Assembly: GCF_000711875.1 (NCBI RefSeq)
Contig: NZ_JONM01000002.1
Coordinates: 252,769 to 316,768 of the forward strand
DNA length: 64,000 nucleotides
DNA from: Andreprevotia chitinilytica DSM 18519
GTDB taxonomy: Bacteria; Pseudomonadota; Gammaproteobacteria; Burkholderiales; Chitinibacteraceae
Direction of reading: 5' to 3'
The position numbers and the translations under genes were made by a program. Numbering within the stretch: position 1 is the first letter of the stretch; each line of letters begins with the position of its first letter. This document shows positions 1-8,805 of the stretch, in pieces. The notes under the pieces were generated by a model. It ran no database searches. It worked only from the letters and a program-made list of their open reading frames with translations, and was not told the origin of the DNA.

Positions 1-33
1 CAAGAATATCTGGCGTTGCTGGCGCGGCGCTGA
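1..33 (+). CDS. dnaG: 3' end of probable DNA primase gene (partial)
   Basis: The first 33 bases read in frame as QEYLALLARR followed by TGA. The gene is cut by the window edge, so only the last ten residues are visible. The identification rests on position: dnaG lies directly upstream of rpoD in most proteobacteria (macromolecular synthesis operon), and the spacing to rpoD is normal. The residues alone are not diagnostic. Confidence 0.45.
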   Translation, partial: QEYLALLARR

Positions 34-109
34 TTGAGTACATCGTTGTTATGTACGGGTTTTTTGTGCAGTGCGGGAATTTTGGTGGCGGAAAAATGTC
101 CGTCAGTTC

Positions 110-118
110 TGATATAAT
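110..118 (+). promoter_or_regulatory. Extended -10 promoter of rpoD
   Basis: TGATATAAT at 110-118 is a consensus -10 hexamer (TATAAT, 113-118) with the TG extension one base upstream. No good -35 hexamer stands 17 bases upstream, which is common for extended -10 promoters. It would start transcription about 30 bases before the rpoD ATG, giving rpoD its own promoter in addition to read-through from dnaG. Confidence 0.55.
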
Positions 119-154
119 CCTCGGTTTTTCCGAATCTTTTTGAGTCTCACGTTC

Positions 155-2101
155 ATGGCGGCAGCAAACGAGTTCGACAAGGAAGACCAAGAGCGGGTTG
201 ATTTCCGCGAAGGCAAACGCGACGACGCCGAAAAGCTCGATCCGGAAGTCCGCAAGGCCAAGTTCAAGCAATTGATCGTGCTCGGCAAAGAGCGCGGCTA
301 TCTCACGTACGCCGAAATCAACGATCACCTGCCCGAAGACATGCTCGATGCCGAGCAGATCGAAGGCGTGATCGGCATGATTTCGAACATGGGCATTCAG
401 GTCTATGACGAGGCGCCCGACGCCGAAGACCTGCTGATGTCCGATGCGCCGCCGGCCGTTGCCGACGACGACGCGGCAGAAGAAGCCGAAGCGGCATTGT
501 CCTCGGTGGATGCCGAGTTCGGCCGCACGACTGACCCGGTGCGTATGTACATGCGCGAAATGGGTACGGTTGAGCTCCTGACCCGCGAAGGCGAAATTGA
601 AATCGCCAAGCGGATCGAGGACGGCCTCAAGCACATGATCACCGCGATCTCGGCTTGCCCGACGACGATCCAGACCATTCTGGAGCTGGTCGACAAGGGC
701 CTGTCCGACGAAATCCGCATCGACGACGTGATCGACGGCTTCATCGACCCGAACGCGGTCGAAGAAGAAGCGGCTGCACCCGAGGCTTTGCCGGAAGAAC
801 TCGCCGAAGAGGGCGAAGAAGGCGAAGAGGGTGAGGACGACGGCGGTGCAGCAGCGGCACACGCCAACCTGGAGCTGCTGAAAGGGCAAGCGCGCGAACA
901 CTTCGACGTGATCCGCGCCCTGTTCGACAAGATGCTCAAGGCGCTGGCCAAGGAAGGCGTGCACGGCAAGACCTATCTGAATCTGCAAGGCCAGATTGCC
1001 GAGGAGTTCCAGAAGATCCGCTTCTCGGCCCGTCAGGTCGAGGCGCAGTGTGATCAGTTGCGCACGATGGTGGATAACATCCGCAGCCACGAGCGCGAGA
1101 TCATGGACCTCTGTGTACAGAAAGTCCGCATGCCGCGCGAGCACTTCATCAAGACATTCCCGGGCCGCGAAACCGATACCAAGTGGGTGGTCGAAGAGAT
1201 CAACTACGGGCACAAGTATTCCGAGATCCTGGCGCGCTATCAGCACGCCATCATGGAAAAGCAGCAGAAGCTGGGCGAGCTGCAAGAACGTGCCATGGTG
1301 CCGATCAAGGAGCTGAAGGAAATCAACCGGCAGATGTCCACCGGTGAAGCCAAGGCCCGCCGCGCCAAGCGCGAGATGATCGAAGCCAACTTGCGTCTCG
1401 TGATCTCGATCGCCAAGAAATACACCAACCGTGGCCTGCAATTCCTCGATCTGATCCAGGAAGGCAACATCGGTCTGATGAAGGCGGTGGACAAGTTCGA
1501 ATACCGTCGTGGTTACAAATTCTCGACCTATGCGACGTGGTGGATTCGTCAGGCCATCACCCGCTCGATCGCGGATCAGGCGCGCACCATCCGGATTCCG
1601 GTTCACATGATCGAAACGATCAACAAGATGAACCGCATCCAGCGTCAGATCCTGCAGGAAACCGGTCTGGAGCCGACGCCGGAAGAACTGTCGTTCAAGA
1701 TGGAAATGCCGGAAGACAAGATCCGCAAGATCCTCAAGATCGCCAAAGAGCCGATCTCGATGGAAACGCCGATCGGTGACGACGACGATTCACATCTGGG
1801 CGACTTCATCGAAGACCAGAACAACATGGCCCCGGCTGAAGCCGCTGTGTACGCCGGCCTGCGCGAAGCGACCAAGGAAATCCTTGATACGCTGACCCCG
1901 CGTGAGGCCAAGGTGCTGCGCATGCGTTTCGGTATCGACATGAACACCGATCACACGCTGGAAGAAGTCGGCAAGCAATTCGACGTCACCCGTGAGCGGA
2001 TTCGTCAGATCGAAGCCAAGGCCCTGCGTAAACTGCGTCACCCGACGCGTTCCGAGCGGCTCAAGAGCTTCCTGGAAAGCCTGGGTAACGAAGGCAGCTA
2101 A
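155..2101 (+). CDS. rpoD: RNA polymerase primary sigma factor RpoD (sigma-70)
   Basis: This is the housekeeping sigma factor that directs RNA polymerase to -10/-35 promoters. The 648-residue product has all sigma-70 regions: region 1.1 with the [15 protein letters not shown] motif, region 1.2 ([11 protein letters not shown]), the acidic non-conserved insert typical of proteobacteria around residues 200-240, and region 2 with [14 protein letters not shown] near residues 458-475 for -10 recognition and melting. Region 3 is followed by the region 4 helix-turn-helix [18 protein letters not shown] near residues 613-630. The ATG at 155 ([10 protein letters not shown]) is preferred over an in-frame TTG at 140, because the latter lies close to the promoter and has no ribosome site. 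A tRNA gene and a shared terminator follow. Confidence 0.97.
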   Translation: MAAANEFDKEDQERVDFREGKRDDAEKLDPEVRKAKFKQLIVLGKERGYLTYAEINDHLPEDMLDAEQIEGVIGMISNMGIQVYDEAPDAEDLLMSDAPPAVADDDAAEEAEAALSSVDAEFGRTTDPVRMYMREMGTVELLTREGEIEIAKRIEDGLKHMITAISACPTTIQTILELVDKGLSDEIRIDDVIDGFIDPNAVEEEAAAPEALPEELAEEGEEGEEGEDDGGAAAAHANLELLKGQAREHFDVIRALFDKMLKALAKEGVHGKTYLNLQGQIAEEFQKIRFSARQVEAQCDQLRTMVDNIRSHEREIMDLCVQKVRMPREHFIKTFPGRETDTKWVVEEINYGHKYSEILARYQHAIMEKQQKLGELQERAMVPIKELKEINRQMSTGEAKARRAKREMIEANLRLVISIAKKYTNRGLQFLDLIQEGNIGLMKAVDKFEYRRGYKFSTYATWWIRQAITRSIADQARTIRIPVHMIETINKMNRIQRQILQETGLEPTPEELSFKMEMPEDKIRKILKIAKEPISMETPIGDDDDSHLGDFIEDQNNMAPAEAAVYAGLREATKEILDTLTPREAKVLRMRFGIDMNTDHTLEEVGKQFDVTRERIRQIEAKALRKLRHPTRSERLKSFLESLGNEGS

Positions 2102-2118
2102 GGCCAGTAAAGCAATAC

Positions 2119-2195
2119 GGGCCTTTAGCTCAGTCGGTTAGAGCAGAGGACTCATAATCCTTTGGTCGTGGGTTCGAGCCCCACAGGGCCCACCA
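2119..2195 (+). tRNA. tRNA with CAU anticodon, probably tRNA-Ile2
   Basis: The 77-nt cloverleaf has acceptor stem GGGCCTT paired with AGGGCCC, a D-arm TAGCTCAGTCGGTTAGAGCA, anticodon loop CTCATAA (anticodon CAU), a T-arm with GGTTCGAGCC and an encoded CCA end. CAU can be elongator Met, initiator Met or lysidine-modified Ile2. The acceptor and anticodon arms resemble the E. coli ileX/ileY type (ACTCATAAT followed by TTGGTCG) more than metT, so Ile2 is favoured. It is not initiator tRNA, because the anticodon stem lacks the three G-C pairs. It lies 18 bases after rpoD and is probably co-transcribed. Confidence 0.9.
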
Positions 2196-2203
2196 AAAAC
2201 GAG

Positions 2204-2239
2204 AAAGCCACACAGATGATGAGTCTGTGTGGCTTTTTT
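2204..2239 (+). terminator. Rho-independent terminator after rpoD-tRNA
   Basis: AAAGCCACACAGA and TCTGTGTGGCTTT form a 13-bp perfect stem around a 7-base loop, followed by a T run. It ends the rpoD-tRNA transcript and also faces the convergent DUF1345 gene. Confidence 0.9.
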
Positions 2240-2273
2240 GTGGCCTACGTTTATCGCGTTGGCCGCGAAGCGA

Positions 2274-2936
2274 TCACCCCAGCAAGCTCGCCCCCACATT
2301 GATCGACAACCCCAGAATGCTGATGTTGAAAATGAACGACAGTATGGATTGTGCGAGCACCACTCGGCGGGTGCGGCTGTTGCCGACGGCAACGTCTGCA
2401 GTTTGGGAGGCAACGCCGATGGTGAACGAAAAATAGAGAAAGTCCCAATAACTGGGTTCGGCCGGCGGGTTCGGAAAGAGCAGGGCTTTTTCGGCGGATC
2501 GGTCGCCGTAAAATAGATGGGCATAGTGGATGGCGAACGCGGTGGGCACCAGCAGCCACGCACCAGCCAATGTCAGTCCGGTCAGGCCCAGATGCACCAC
2601 CCGCAACGTGCCGGTGAGCTGCTTGGCCGTGGCTAGTTCGAAGAGAATGGCCAAGAGGCTTGCCACTGAGGCGATGCTGACAATGGTCAGCACGGTCGCT
2701 GCCGTTTCGTCCTGCAAGAGCGCAATGCGACGAATCCGGGCGGGATCAGCGCGCATCATCAGCCACCACTGCGCCAGCACGTAAAGCCACATGGTCACGT
2801 TCCAGCTGAACAGTCCCCGTGTCAGCACCGAGATATGGGGGGCGAACTGGGTGAGTACGAAGTAACAGAGGATGCCGGTCAGTGTGGATGCGGTGAGCCG
2901 GGGGCGGGCTCTGATGAAATGTTTGAGGCGGATCAT
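2274..2936 (-). CDS. DUF1345 family inner-membrane protein
   Basis: A 220-residue hydrophobic protein with about five predicted membrane segments (near residues 17-35, 46-62, 80-100, 113-135, 190-215). The conserved C-terminal stretch SYWDFLYFSFTIGVASQTAD is the signature of the DUF1345 family, whose biochemical role is not established. The length is typical for the family. It is convergent with rpoD and appears to be a single-gene transcript. The start at 2936 (MIRLKHFIRARP) gives a positively charged N-terminus before the first membrane helix. Confidence 0.85.
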   Translation of the reverse strand: MIRLKHFIRARPRLTASTLTGILCYFVLTQFAPHISVLTRGLFSWNVTMWLYVLAQWWLMMRADPARIRRIALLQDETAATVLTIVSIASVASLLAILFELATAKQLTGTLRVVHLGLTGLTLAGAWLLVPTAFAIHYAHLFYGDRSAEKALLFPNPPAEPSYWDFLYFSFTIGVASQTADVAVGNSRTRRVVLAQSILSFIFNISILGLSINVGASLLG

Positions 2937-3046
2937 GACCTTGCTCGATAGAGGAGGAATGCGGGATCAAAAGAAATCAAACCAGGGTCGGCAAGTAGTG
3001 CGGGCTAGCCGGGATATTGGTTTGGCATTAACGATGGACAGCCCGA

Positions 3047-3066
3047 TTTTGCCATTGCTGGCAAAA
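3047..3066. repeat. Small perfect palindrome, possible operator
   Basis: TTTTGCCA and TGGCAAAA form an 8-bp inverted repeat around TTGC. It lies between two minus-strand genes. It lacks the asymmetry of a classical terminator and could be a protein-binding site; no regulator can be assigned. Confidence 0.3.
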
Positions 3067-3075
3067 ATAGCACGC

Positions 3076-3357
3076 TTAATGAACTGATTCGGTGCTGGGG
3101 TTGGTATGGGTGTGGCGTGGATCGGCGATCTTCAGGGGCGCTTGCAATGCAGCCTGGGCTTGGCGGCCTAGCGCGGCCGTGGGTGGGATGGCGGTTGGAG
3201 TTGCATGCATCTCTGCGTCGTCATGGGTATAGGTGAACCAGGCGCTGGTCATGCTGAGCGTAAACGTGACCGTATAGGCGGCGAGGGTAAGGCAAATCTT
3301 TCTCCTGCCGGGGTGACGTGTTGCAGGTAGGTGGTTCCCGGGTTCTGGCATGACCAT
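3076..3357 (-). CDS. Hypothetical small protein with one membrane segment
   Basis: A 93-residue open frame with a basic N-terminus (ATRHPGRRK) followed by a hydrophobic stretch (ICLTLAAYTVTFTLSMTSAWF), giving one membrane helix or an uncleaved signal, then a hydrophilic tail rich in Ala, Pro and Thr. No family is recognised and there is no clear ribosome-binding site. The topology (charged, hydrophobic, polar) is the main reason to think it is real; it could also be a chance frame. Confidence 0.35.
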   Translation of the reverse strand: MVMPEPGNHLPATRHPGRRKICLTLAAYTVTFTLSMTSAWFTYTHDDAEMHATPTAIPPTAALGRQAQAALQAPLKIADPRHTHTNPSTESVH

Positions 3358-3580
3358 GAGCGTTATCGACTATCGATGCAGGTGTTGCAAAAACGGTCTA
3401 TCGCGCCTTTGCGTTTACTGCGCCCGCGTGACGGCAAGTATCGACCCGTTACTCCGTTGTCATTATTTTGGGCCGTGTGCCCGACATCGGCTGTGAACTA
3501 CGTCTCGTCACACGCTACCAGCATGGCCCGGAGTACAATCCCGGCAACTTTTTCCACCCGAGCCATTTCGAGCTAATTCC

Positions 3581-4402
3581 ATGACACTGTTCCAGACCAT
3601 CCTGCTTGCAATCATCCAGGGCATCAGCGAGCTGTTTCCGATTTCCAGCGTGGCCCATGCCGTTCTTACGCCTTGGGCATTTGGCTGGAATCTCACCCCG
3701 GAATTCCTGAAGCTGCACTTCCTGCCGGTCGTGGTGTTGCTGCACTTGGGCACGGCAGTTGCTCTGTTGCTGTTCTTTCGCAAGGATTGGATTGCCTATG
3801 CCCGCAGCCTGTTCAACGCGGATCAAGTCGCCCGGCGTGAACTGATGCTGGTGCTGGTTGGCACGATTCCGGCCGCTATCCTTGGCTTGATCTTCGAGAA
3901 GGCGCTCAAGGGCATGTTCGCCAATGTGACCTTCGCTGCGATGTTCCTGATGGTGAACGGCGTGATCCTGTTTGCGGGCGAGCGTGCCAGAAGCCGTGGC
4001 CGCAAGGCATTGACCGAGTTGAGCTATGGCCAAGCGTTGCTGGTTGGTCTTGCACAGTCGCTGGCACTGGTCCCGGGGTTCTCCCGCTCGGGCGCCAGCA
4101 TGGTGGCCGGGTTCTGGGCCGGGCTGAGCCACGGCGCATCGGCGCGTTTCTCGATGCTGCTGGCTACCCCGATCATCGTCGGTGCCAGCGTGCTGGAACT
4201 CCCCAAGCTCGCCCGTCAGGCTGATGCGGCGACGTTCAATACCGCCATCATCGGCGGCGTGGTCGCGGGCGTGGTGGCGTACTTCAGCGTGTGGGCGTTG
4301 ATGAGCTGGTTCAGGAAGCATGAAGTCAACGCGATGCGGCCGTTTGCGATCTATTGCTGGGTGGTGGGCGCGCTGGTGCTGGGTACAACGCTGATCAAAT
4401 AA
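3581..4402 (+). CDS. uppP: Undecaprenyl-diphosphatase (UppP/BacA family)
   Basis: An integral membrane phosphatase that recycles undecaprenyl diphosphate to the monophosphate carrier for cell-wall synthesis; overexpression gives bacitracin resistance. The 273-residue protein carries both family motifs: GISELFPISSVAHAV near residues 13-27 (usual form G-[LI]-[ST]-E-[FW]-L-P-[IV]-S-S-S-G-H) and QSLALVPGFSRSGASM near residues 155-170, plus about eight hydrophobic segments. The first motif is divergent, with SVAH where most members have SSGH; His is retained. Some proteobacteria have a second, diverged BacA copy, so this could be a paralogue. It stands alone between a minus-strand gene and a small exported protein. 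Confidence 0.85.
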   Translation: MTLFQTILLAIIQGISELFPISSVAHAVLTPWAFGWNLTPEFLKLHFLPVVVLLHLGTAVALLLFFRKDWIAYARSLFNADQVARRELMLVLVGTIPAAILGLIFEKALKGMFANVTFAAMFLMVNGVILFAGERARSRGRKALTELSYGQALLVGLAQSLALVPGFSRSGASMVAGFWAGLSHGASARFSMLLATPIIVGASVLELPKLARQADAATFNTAIIGGVVAGVVAYFSVWALMSWFRKHEVNAMRPFAIYCWVVGALVLGTTLIK

Positions 4403-4542
4403 GCAATTGTCATCATCTGGACGGTTACACAGAGTGTTACACCCGGAAAAATTTGGGTTGTAAGCCACCGTGTCGACGGGGGCGTTGATGGGTACAGGGC
4501 GAACGCAATCGCCCACCCATCAAAGCACTGAGGAGCCTTACC

Positions 4543-4878
4543 ATGTTGACGTTCAAGCACACTGCCCAAGCCCTGGTCGTTTCCCTCATCGCTGCGCTTG
4601 CCGCTGGCAGCGCCATGGCTGATACCCAATGGCAAAAGAAACATCCGCGCCGCGAGCAAGTGAATAACCGCCTGAATAATCAGGACAAGCGCATCCACCA
4701 GGAAGTGAAAGAGGGCGATCTGAGCAAGAAGCAGGCGCGTCAGCTGCACAAGCAAGATCGCAACATTCGCCAGGAAGAACGCGATATGGCCAAGCAGAAC
4801 GGCGGCCACATCACCAAGCAAGAGCAGAAAGTGCTGAATCAGCAGGAAAACCAGACCAGCAAGGAAATCGGCAAGTAA
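4543..4878 (+). CDS. Small periplasmic protein of unknown function
   Basis: A 111-residue protein with a clear Sec signal peptide (MLTFKHTAQALVVSLIAALAAGSAMA, cleavage after AMA) and a very hydrophilic, Gln/Lys/Asn-rich, probably helical mature part containing NNRLNNQDKRIHQEVKEG and QLHKQDRNIRQEERDMA. I recall similar short exported proteins in many proteobacteria that are annotated only as hypothetical. A good ribosome site (AGGAG) lies before the ATG and a strong terminator follows, so it is a single-gene transcript. Confidence 0.75.
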   Translation: MLTFKHTAQALVVSLIAALAAGSAMADTQWQKKHPRREQVNNRLNNQDKRIHQEVKEGDLSKKQARQLHKQDRNIRQEERDMAKQNGGHITKQEQKVLNQQENQTSKEIGK

Positions 4879-4898
4879 TTCGGTTGCTGCCCTGGCCC

Positions 4899-4935
4899 AA
4901 AAACAAACACCCGCCTTGGCGGGTGTTTGTTTTTG
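4899..4935 (+). terminator. Rho-independent terminator
   Basis: AAAAACAAACACCCGCC and GGCGGGTGTTTGTTTTT pair perfectly around a TT loop. It closes the small exported protein gene. Confidence 0.9.
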
Positions 4936-4950
4936 TCAGGGAAGAACCTT

Positions 4951-5082
4951 GTAGGAGCGAGCTTGTGCCCCGCAAGCGTGCGATGCCTCGGCATCGCTCA
5001 GCGTGGAAATACCCTTGGGGTGCTCGCGATGACGACATTGGAAATGCCACCATTGCCGATCGCGAGCAAGCTCGCTCCTACA
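4951..5082. repeat. Palindromic intergenic repeat, GTAGGAGCGAGCTTG type
   Basis: GTAGGAGCGAGCTTG at the left end and CAAGCTCGCTCCTAC at the right end are inverted copies enclosing about 100 bases that contain further short palindromes (GATGCC-GGCATC). It resembles REP/BIME elements known from Pseudomonas and relatives. A single half (GCAAGCTCGCTCCTAC) recurs at 18394-18409 between copper genes. Confidence 0.7.
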
Positions 5083-5112
5083 GAATGCGTACCGGATCAG
5101 ATTGGGATGGCT

Positions 5113-5892
5113 TTACGCCGGCACAAACCACGCCATGCCATCTCGCTGCAGCGCAGTGACCGGGTAGCGATAGAGCGCCGACAGATGTTCAGCGGTCAGC
5201 ACATCCGCTACCGGCCCAGCCAGCCAACGGCCATCACCAAACAGCAGCAGCACGTGGCTGGCAAAATCATGCGCGTGGTTGGGATCATGGCTCACCACAG
5301 CCAGTGCCCGCCCGGCCTGTCGTTCTTCGCGCAGCACGGCCAAGGTTTGTTGCTGATGGCGCAAGTCGAGCTGTGACAACGGCTCATCCAGCAGCAGCAG
5401 CGGCGCTTGCTGGGTCAAGACAGCCGCTAGCCCGACGCGACGACGTTCCCCACCAGACAGCGTGGCAAGGTCGCGTGCTTCCAGCCCGGCCAGATCGAGC
5501 CGTGCCAGTTGTTGTTTGGCCAGCGCGATATCGTCGGCGCTTTCCCAATCCCAGCGGCCCAGATGCGGATGACGGCCGGTGAGGGTTTTTTCCAGCACGG
5601 TGAGCGGGAAAGGGCTGTCGTCATGCTGCGCCAGCCACGCCAGCGCCAACGTGCGTTGCCGGGGCGGCCAGTTGCCAAGTGCTTGGTTGTCGAGCCGGAC
5701 GGAGCCGGTCGCCGGCTTCAGCCAACCAGCCAGCGTGGCAAGCAGGGTGCTTTTGCCGCACCCATTCTCGCCCAGTACCAACCAGCATTCGCCGGGCTGG
5801 ATGCTGAGATCGAGCGCCTCGACCAGCGTGCGCTCGCCCATCCGCAACGTCAGCCCACGGGCCTGGAGTTGATGCGGCACAAAGGGGTTCAT
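5113..5892 (-). CDS. btuD: Cobalamin ABC transporter ATP-binding protein
   Basis: The ATPase subunit of a type II ABC importer for vitamin B12 or a related corrinoid. The 259-residue protein has Walker A GENGCGKST (residues 41-49), a signature LSGGERRR, Walker B LLLLDEPLSQLD and the switch His in AVVSHDPNHA. The ATG at 5892 overlaps the btuC stop as ATGA, showing translational coupling; an upstream in-frame start would run into btuC. Substrate assignment comes from the neighbours (btuB, btuF, cobO), because the sequence alone fits any FecE/BtuD family ATPase (heme, siderophore, B12). Confidence 0.88.
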   Translation of the reverse strand: MNPFVPHQLQARGLTLRMGERTLVEALDLSIQPGECWLVLGENGCGKSTLLATLAGWLKPATGSVRLDNQALGNWPPRQRTLALAWLAQHDDSPFPLTVLEKTLTGRHPHLGRWDWESADDIALAKQQLARLDLAGLEARDLATLSGGERRRVGLAAVLTQQAPLLLLDEPLSQLDLRHQQQTLAVLREERQAGRALAVVSHDPNHAHDFASHVLLLFGDGRWLAGPVADVLTAEHLSALYRYPVTALQRDGMAWFVPA

Positions 5893-6875
5893 CGTTGCAC
5901 ACCCCGGTGCTGCAACAGCCACAGAAACAGCGGCACGCCGGCCAGCGCGGTGATCACCCCCACTGGCAATTGCTGCGGCGCGAGGATCACGCGTGAAACG
6001 ATGTCGGCGATCAGCAGTACCGCACCGCCGGTCAGTGCGGAGGCCGGCAGCAACAGCCGCGTATCGTGGCCGAGCGCGATGCGCAGGGCATTGGGCACGA
6101 TCAGTCCGATGAAGCCGATCACGCCAGCTGTCGTCACGGCGACGGCGGTCGCGGCGGAGGCGACCAGATACAGCAGCCAGCGTAGCCGGCGCGGGTCGAC
6201 ACCCAACGCATGCGCGGATTGCATGCCGTGGCTGAGCAAGTTGAGATCACGGGCAAACGGCCAGACGAGTGCCAGCAGCAGAGCCAGACTGATCGCAGCC
6301 AGCCGCCAATGTGCGCCAGCCAGATCGCCCAGCAGCCAGAACAACATGCCACGCAGCAGGCCATCCGGCGCCAGACTCAGTAACAGGGAGCTGAGCGCGC
6401 CGCAGAACGAGGCCAGCGCAATGCCGGTTAGCAGTAAACGGGTCTGGCGCGTGGAGTGATCACGGCCTGCCAGTGCAAACACGATCAAGGTCGTCAGCAG
6501 CGCGCCGATGCCCGCTGGCAACGCCAACGCACCAGCCCCCATCCCGAGCAGCAAGGCCAGCAGCGCAGCGACGCTGGCGCCACCCGCCGTACCGAGTACA
6601 TAAGGATCGGCCAGCGGATTGCGCAACAGGATTTGCTGCAACGTGCCGGCGAATGCCAGTAGTCCACCCACGGCCAGCGCAGCCAATGTGCGTGGCAGCC
6701 GCAGCGAGAACACCACATCCCGCACCAGCGCCGCATCCGGGTTGCCATCCCACAACTGCCACGGCCGGTAGCTGGTGCTGCCGATGCACAGGCTGGCGAC
6801 GACGGCGCACAGCGTGAGCGCAGCAATGGCGATCAAGGTGAGTGCGAGCCGGGCGCGGGTCAGCGGCGCTGTCAT
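5889..6875 (-). CDS. btuC: Cobalamin ABC transporter permease (FecCD family)
   Basis: The membrane subunit of the B12 importer. It has 328 residues with about ten hydrophobic segments. Family landmarks are RLPRTLAALAVGGLLAFAGTLQQILLRN near the N-terminus, DPYVLGTAGGAS, and GVIGFIGLIVPNALRIALGHD, the cytoplasmic coupling loop to the ATPase. It overlaps btuF upstream by ATGA and btuD downstream by ATGA, so the three genes form a tight operon. The FecCD fold is shared by siderophore and heme systems; the B12 assignment is contextual. Confidence 0.9.
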   Translation of the reverse strand: MTAPLTRARLALTLIAIAALTLCAVVASLCIGSTSYRPWQLWDGNPDAALVRDVVFSLRLPRTLAALAVGGLLAFAGTLQQILLRNPLADPYVLGTAGGASVAALLALLLGMGAGALALPAGIGALLTTLIVFALAGRDHSTRQTRLLLTGIALASFCGALSSLLLSLAPDGLLRGMLFWLLGDLAGAHWRLAAISLALLLALVWPFARDLNLLSHGMQSAHALGVDPRRLRWLLYLVASAATAVAVTTAGVIGFIGLIVPNALRIALGHDTRLLLPASALTGGAVLLIADIVSRVILAPQQLPVGVITALAGVPLFLWLLQHRGVQR

Positions 6876-7750
6876 TGCCGTGCTTTATCCACCGCTTGGC
6901 ACAGCGCTTCGGTGCCTTCCGCGAGCCGTGGCCCCATGCGCACCAGCACATCGCGAGGCAGGATGACGAGTTGCTTGTTTTTCACGGCGGCGAGATTCGG
7001 CCAGCTTTGCCAATGCGCGAGCGCTTGTGTGCCGGCGTCGCCACTGGTCGCGATCATCTCGGGATTGGCGGCGAGCACTGCCTCGTCATCGACGGTGGGT
7101 GTCAGCGCCGGCAGGTCGCCGAACACGTTGACCGCGCCACACAAAAACAGCGCATCAGAAATGATCTGTTGGCGGTTGATCGTCATCAGCGGCCGATCCC
7201 ACACCTGATAGAACACGCGCACCGGTCGGCGCTTGGAATATTTCGCCAACGCCATGATGCGCTGGCGGAAGGTATCTGCGGCGGCGCGGGCCGCTACGGT
7301 ATTGCCAGTCAGCATGCCCAGCCGCTCCAGCACCGTCGGCACATCCCCGAGTGTTCTGGCATCGTCGTAAAAGACGGGGATGCCCAGCGTATCGAGCTGA
7401 GCCAGCTGGCGCGGCGGGTTGCCTGATTTCCAGGCGACGATCAGATCCGGTTTCAGCGCCCGGATGCGCTCCAGATCAAAGCCGTTGTAACCGCCAACAC
7501 GGGGGATGGCATTCGCCGCTGCCGGGTAATCGCTGTAATTGACCGCCCCGACGATCTTGCCGCCCGCGCCGATGGCGAACAGGTCTTCGGTGAGATGCGG
7601 GGCGAGGCTGATGATGCGTTGGGCCGGGGTGGGCAGGGTGATGGTGTGGCCGAGGTCGTCTTGGGTGGTGACGGCGGCTTGGGTGGGGAGGCTGGCGAGA
7701 GCAAGGAAGAGCTGCAGTAGCAAGGCTCGCTGACGAGTCAACCATCGCAT
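6872..7750 (-). CDS. btuF: Cobalamin-binding periplasmic protein BtuF
   Basis: The solute-binding component delivering B12 to BtuCD. The 292-residue product begins with a Sec signal peptide (MRWLTRQRALLLQLFLALASLPTQA) and has the two-lobed type III fold landmarks QRIISLAPHLTEDLFAIGAG, RIRALKPDLIVAWKSGNP and NPEMIATSGDAG. The frame stays open far upstream to 8038, but those 96 codons translate a palindromic repeat and overlap cobO, so the ATG at 7750 is chosen. The only ribosome site before it is a GGGGGGG run that is itself the edge of a 64-bp inverted repeat (7751-7970), so translation may be sensitive to that hairpin. Confidence 0.88.
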   Translation of the reverse strand: MRWLTRQRALLLQLFLALASLPTQAAVTTQDDLGHTITLPTPAQRIISLAPHLTEDLFAIGAGGKIVGAVNYSDYPAAANAIPRVGGYNGFDLERIRALKPDLIVAWKSGNPPRQLAQLDTLGIPVFYDDARTLGDVPTVLERLGMLTGNTVAARAAADTFRQRIMALAKYSKRRPVRVFYQVWDRPLMTINRQQIISDALFLCGAVNVFGDLPALTPTVDDEAVLAANPEMIATSGDAGTQALAHWQSWPNLAAVKNKQLVILPRDVLVRMGPRLAEGTEALCQAVDKARQ

Positions 7751-7970
7751 CCCCCCCTTCGCGGTGGCGTGCGAATCTTTGATTCGTTCAGCCATGAGGG
7801 GGCTAGGGGGGATTTTGGCGGATGTCCAGCCATTCACACTTTTAAGGCGCTGAAGCTGGATTTGCCGAGTTGTTTCCTGAGAGCTGAATGGTTGAGGTTG
7901 AACCGAAATCCCCCCTAGCCCCCTCATGGCTGAACGAATCAAAGATTCGCACGCCACCGCGAAGGGGGGG
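7751..7970. repeat. 64-bp perfect inverted repeat before btuF (family B element)
   Basis: Left arm 7751-7814 and right arm 7907-7970 are complementary over 64 bases with a loop of about 92 bases. Each arm contains CCCCCCTAGCCCCCT-type C tracts and a nested palindrome GCGAATCTTTGATTCG. The same C-tract core (GGGGGGCTAGGGGGGATTTC) occurs in the elements at 37.9, 42.6, 46.1 and 48.6 kb. The left arm ends exactly at the btuF start codon. Confidence 0.9.
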
Positions 7971-8031
7971 ACAGCAAGCACCAGCCCTTGAGGCAAAGAG
8001 TTGGCTTTCCATGGTCGGCCAGCCCATCCCC

Positions 8032-8649
8032 TCACCACTCAACCCCCTTCTGCGCCCGCACGCCCTCATCAAACGCATGCTTCACCGCCCGCATATCGGT
8101 AATGGTGTCGGCGATGCTGGTCAACGAGGTCGGCGCGGCGCGGCCGGTGATGACGACGTGCTGCATGTCCGGGCGCGACATCAAATCGTGCTGCACCGTG
8201 TCGGCGTCCAGATAGCCATAGCTGATCGCGTAGGTCAGCTCATCGAACACCACCAGATCGAAACCCGGATCGGCCAGCATGCGTTGCGCGATGACCCAGG
8301 CCGCTTGCGCCTTGGCGGTGTCCTTCTCGCGGTCTTGCGTATCCCAGGTAAAGCCATCGCCCATCACATGCCATTCGACATTCGGCTGGCGGGAGAAAAA
8401 CGCTTCCTCGCCGGTGTCGGTGCGGCTCTTGATGAACTGCACCACGCCCACCTTCAGGCCGTGGCCAAGGGCGCGGGCCACCATGCCGAAGGCGGACGAC
8501 GACTTGCCCTTGCCATTGCCCGTCAGCACCAGCAGCACACCGGTATCGGTATCGGCCGCTTCGATATGCGCATCGATCAGCGCCTTCTTGCGCGCCATGC
8601 GGGTGGTGTGGCGGGCATTGCGTTCGGCGTTATCCTTGGGATCGGTCAT
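8032..8649 (-). CDS. cobO: Cob(I)yrinic acid a,c-diamide adenosyltransferase
   Basis: This enzyme transfers the 5'-deoxyadenosyl group of ATP to Co(I) of corrinoids, converting salvaged cobalamin precursors to the coenzyme form. The 205-residue protein has the CobA/CobO/BtuR P-loop variant GNGKGKSSSAFG, then VGVVQFIKS, DLVVFDELTYAISYGY and VVITGRAAP, all in family order and at the usual length. It lies between btuB and btuFCD on the same strand, consistent with a salvage locus that both imports and adenosylates B12. An N-terminal extension rich in Arg and Asp is normal for the family. Confidence 0.93.
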   Translation of the reverse strand: MTDPKDNAERNARHTTRMARKKALIDAHIEAADTDTGVLLVLTGNGKGKSSSAFGMVARALGHGLKVGVVQFIKSRTDTGEEAFFSRQPNVEWHVMGDGFTWDTQDREKDTAKAQAAWVIAQRMLADPGFDLVVFDELTYAISYGYLDADTVQHDLMSRPDMQHVVITGRAAPTSLTSIADTITDMRAVKHAFDEGVRAQKGVEW

Positions 8650-8692
8650 GCGGGTCTCCGTGGTTGCGCTTCATCGATAGCACGCCGATTTT

Positions 8693-8805
8693 GCGCAGCA
8701 ACCCAAATCCAGCGAAGCGGTGCTGGCAAGGCGTGCGAAACGCAGACAGTACTCAACGTACGGCAAGTGAGCACAACACCGCCAGCAGGGTTTGGGTTGC
8801 TGCGC
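8693..8805. repeat. Inverted-repeat element between cobO and btuB
   Basis: GCGCAGCAACCCAAA (8693-8707) and TTTGGGTTGCTGCGC (8791-8805) are exact inverted copies, enclosing CCAGCGAAGCGGTGCTGG and other partial palindromes. The right arm abuts the btuB stop codon. It looks like a BIME-type intergenic element and may also form a transcript 3' end structure. Confidence 0.7.
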
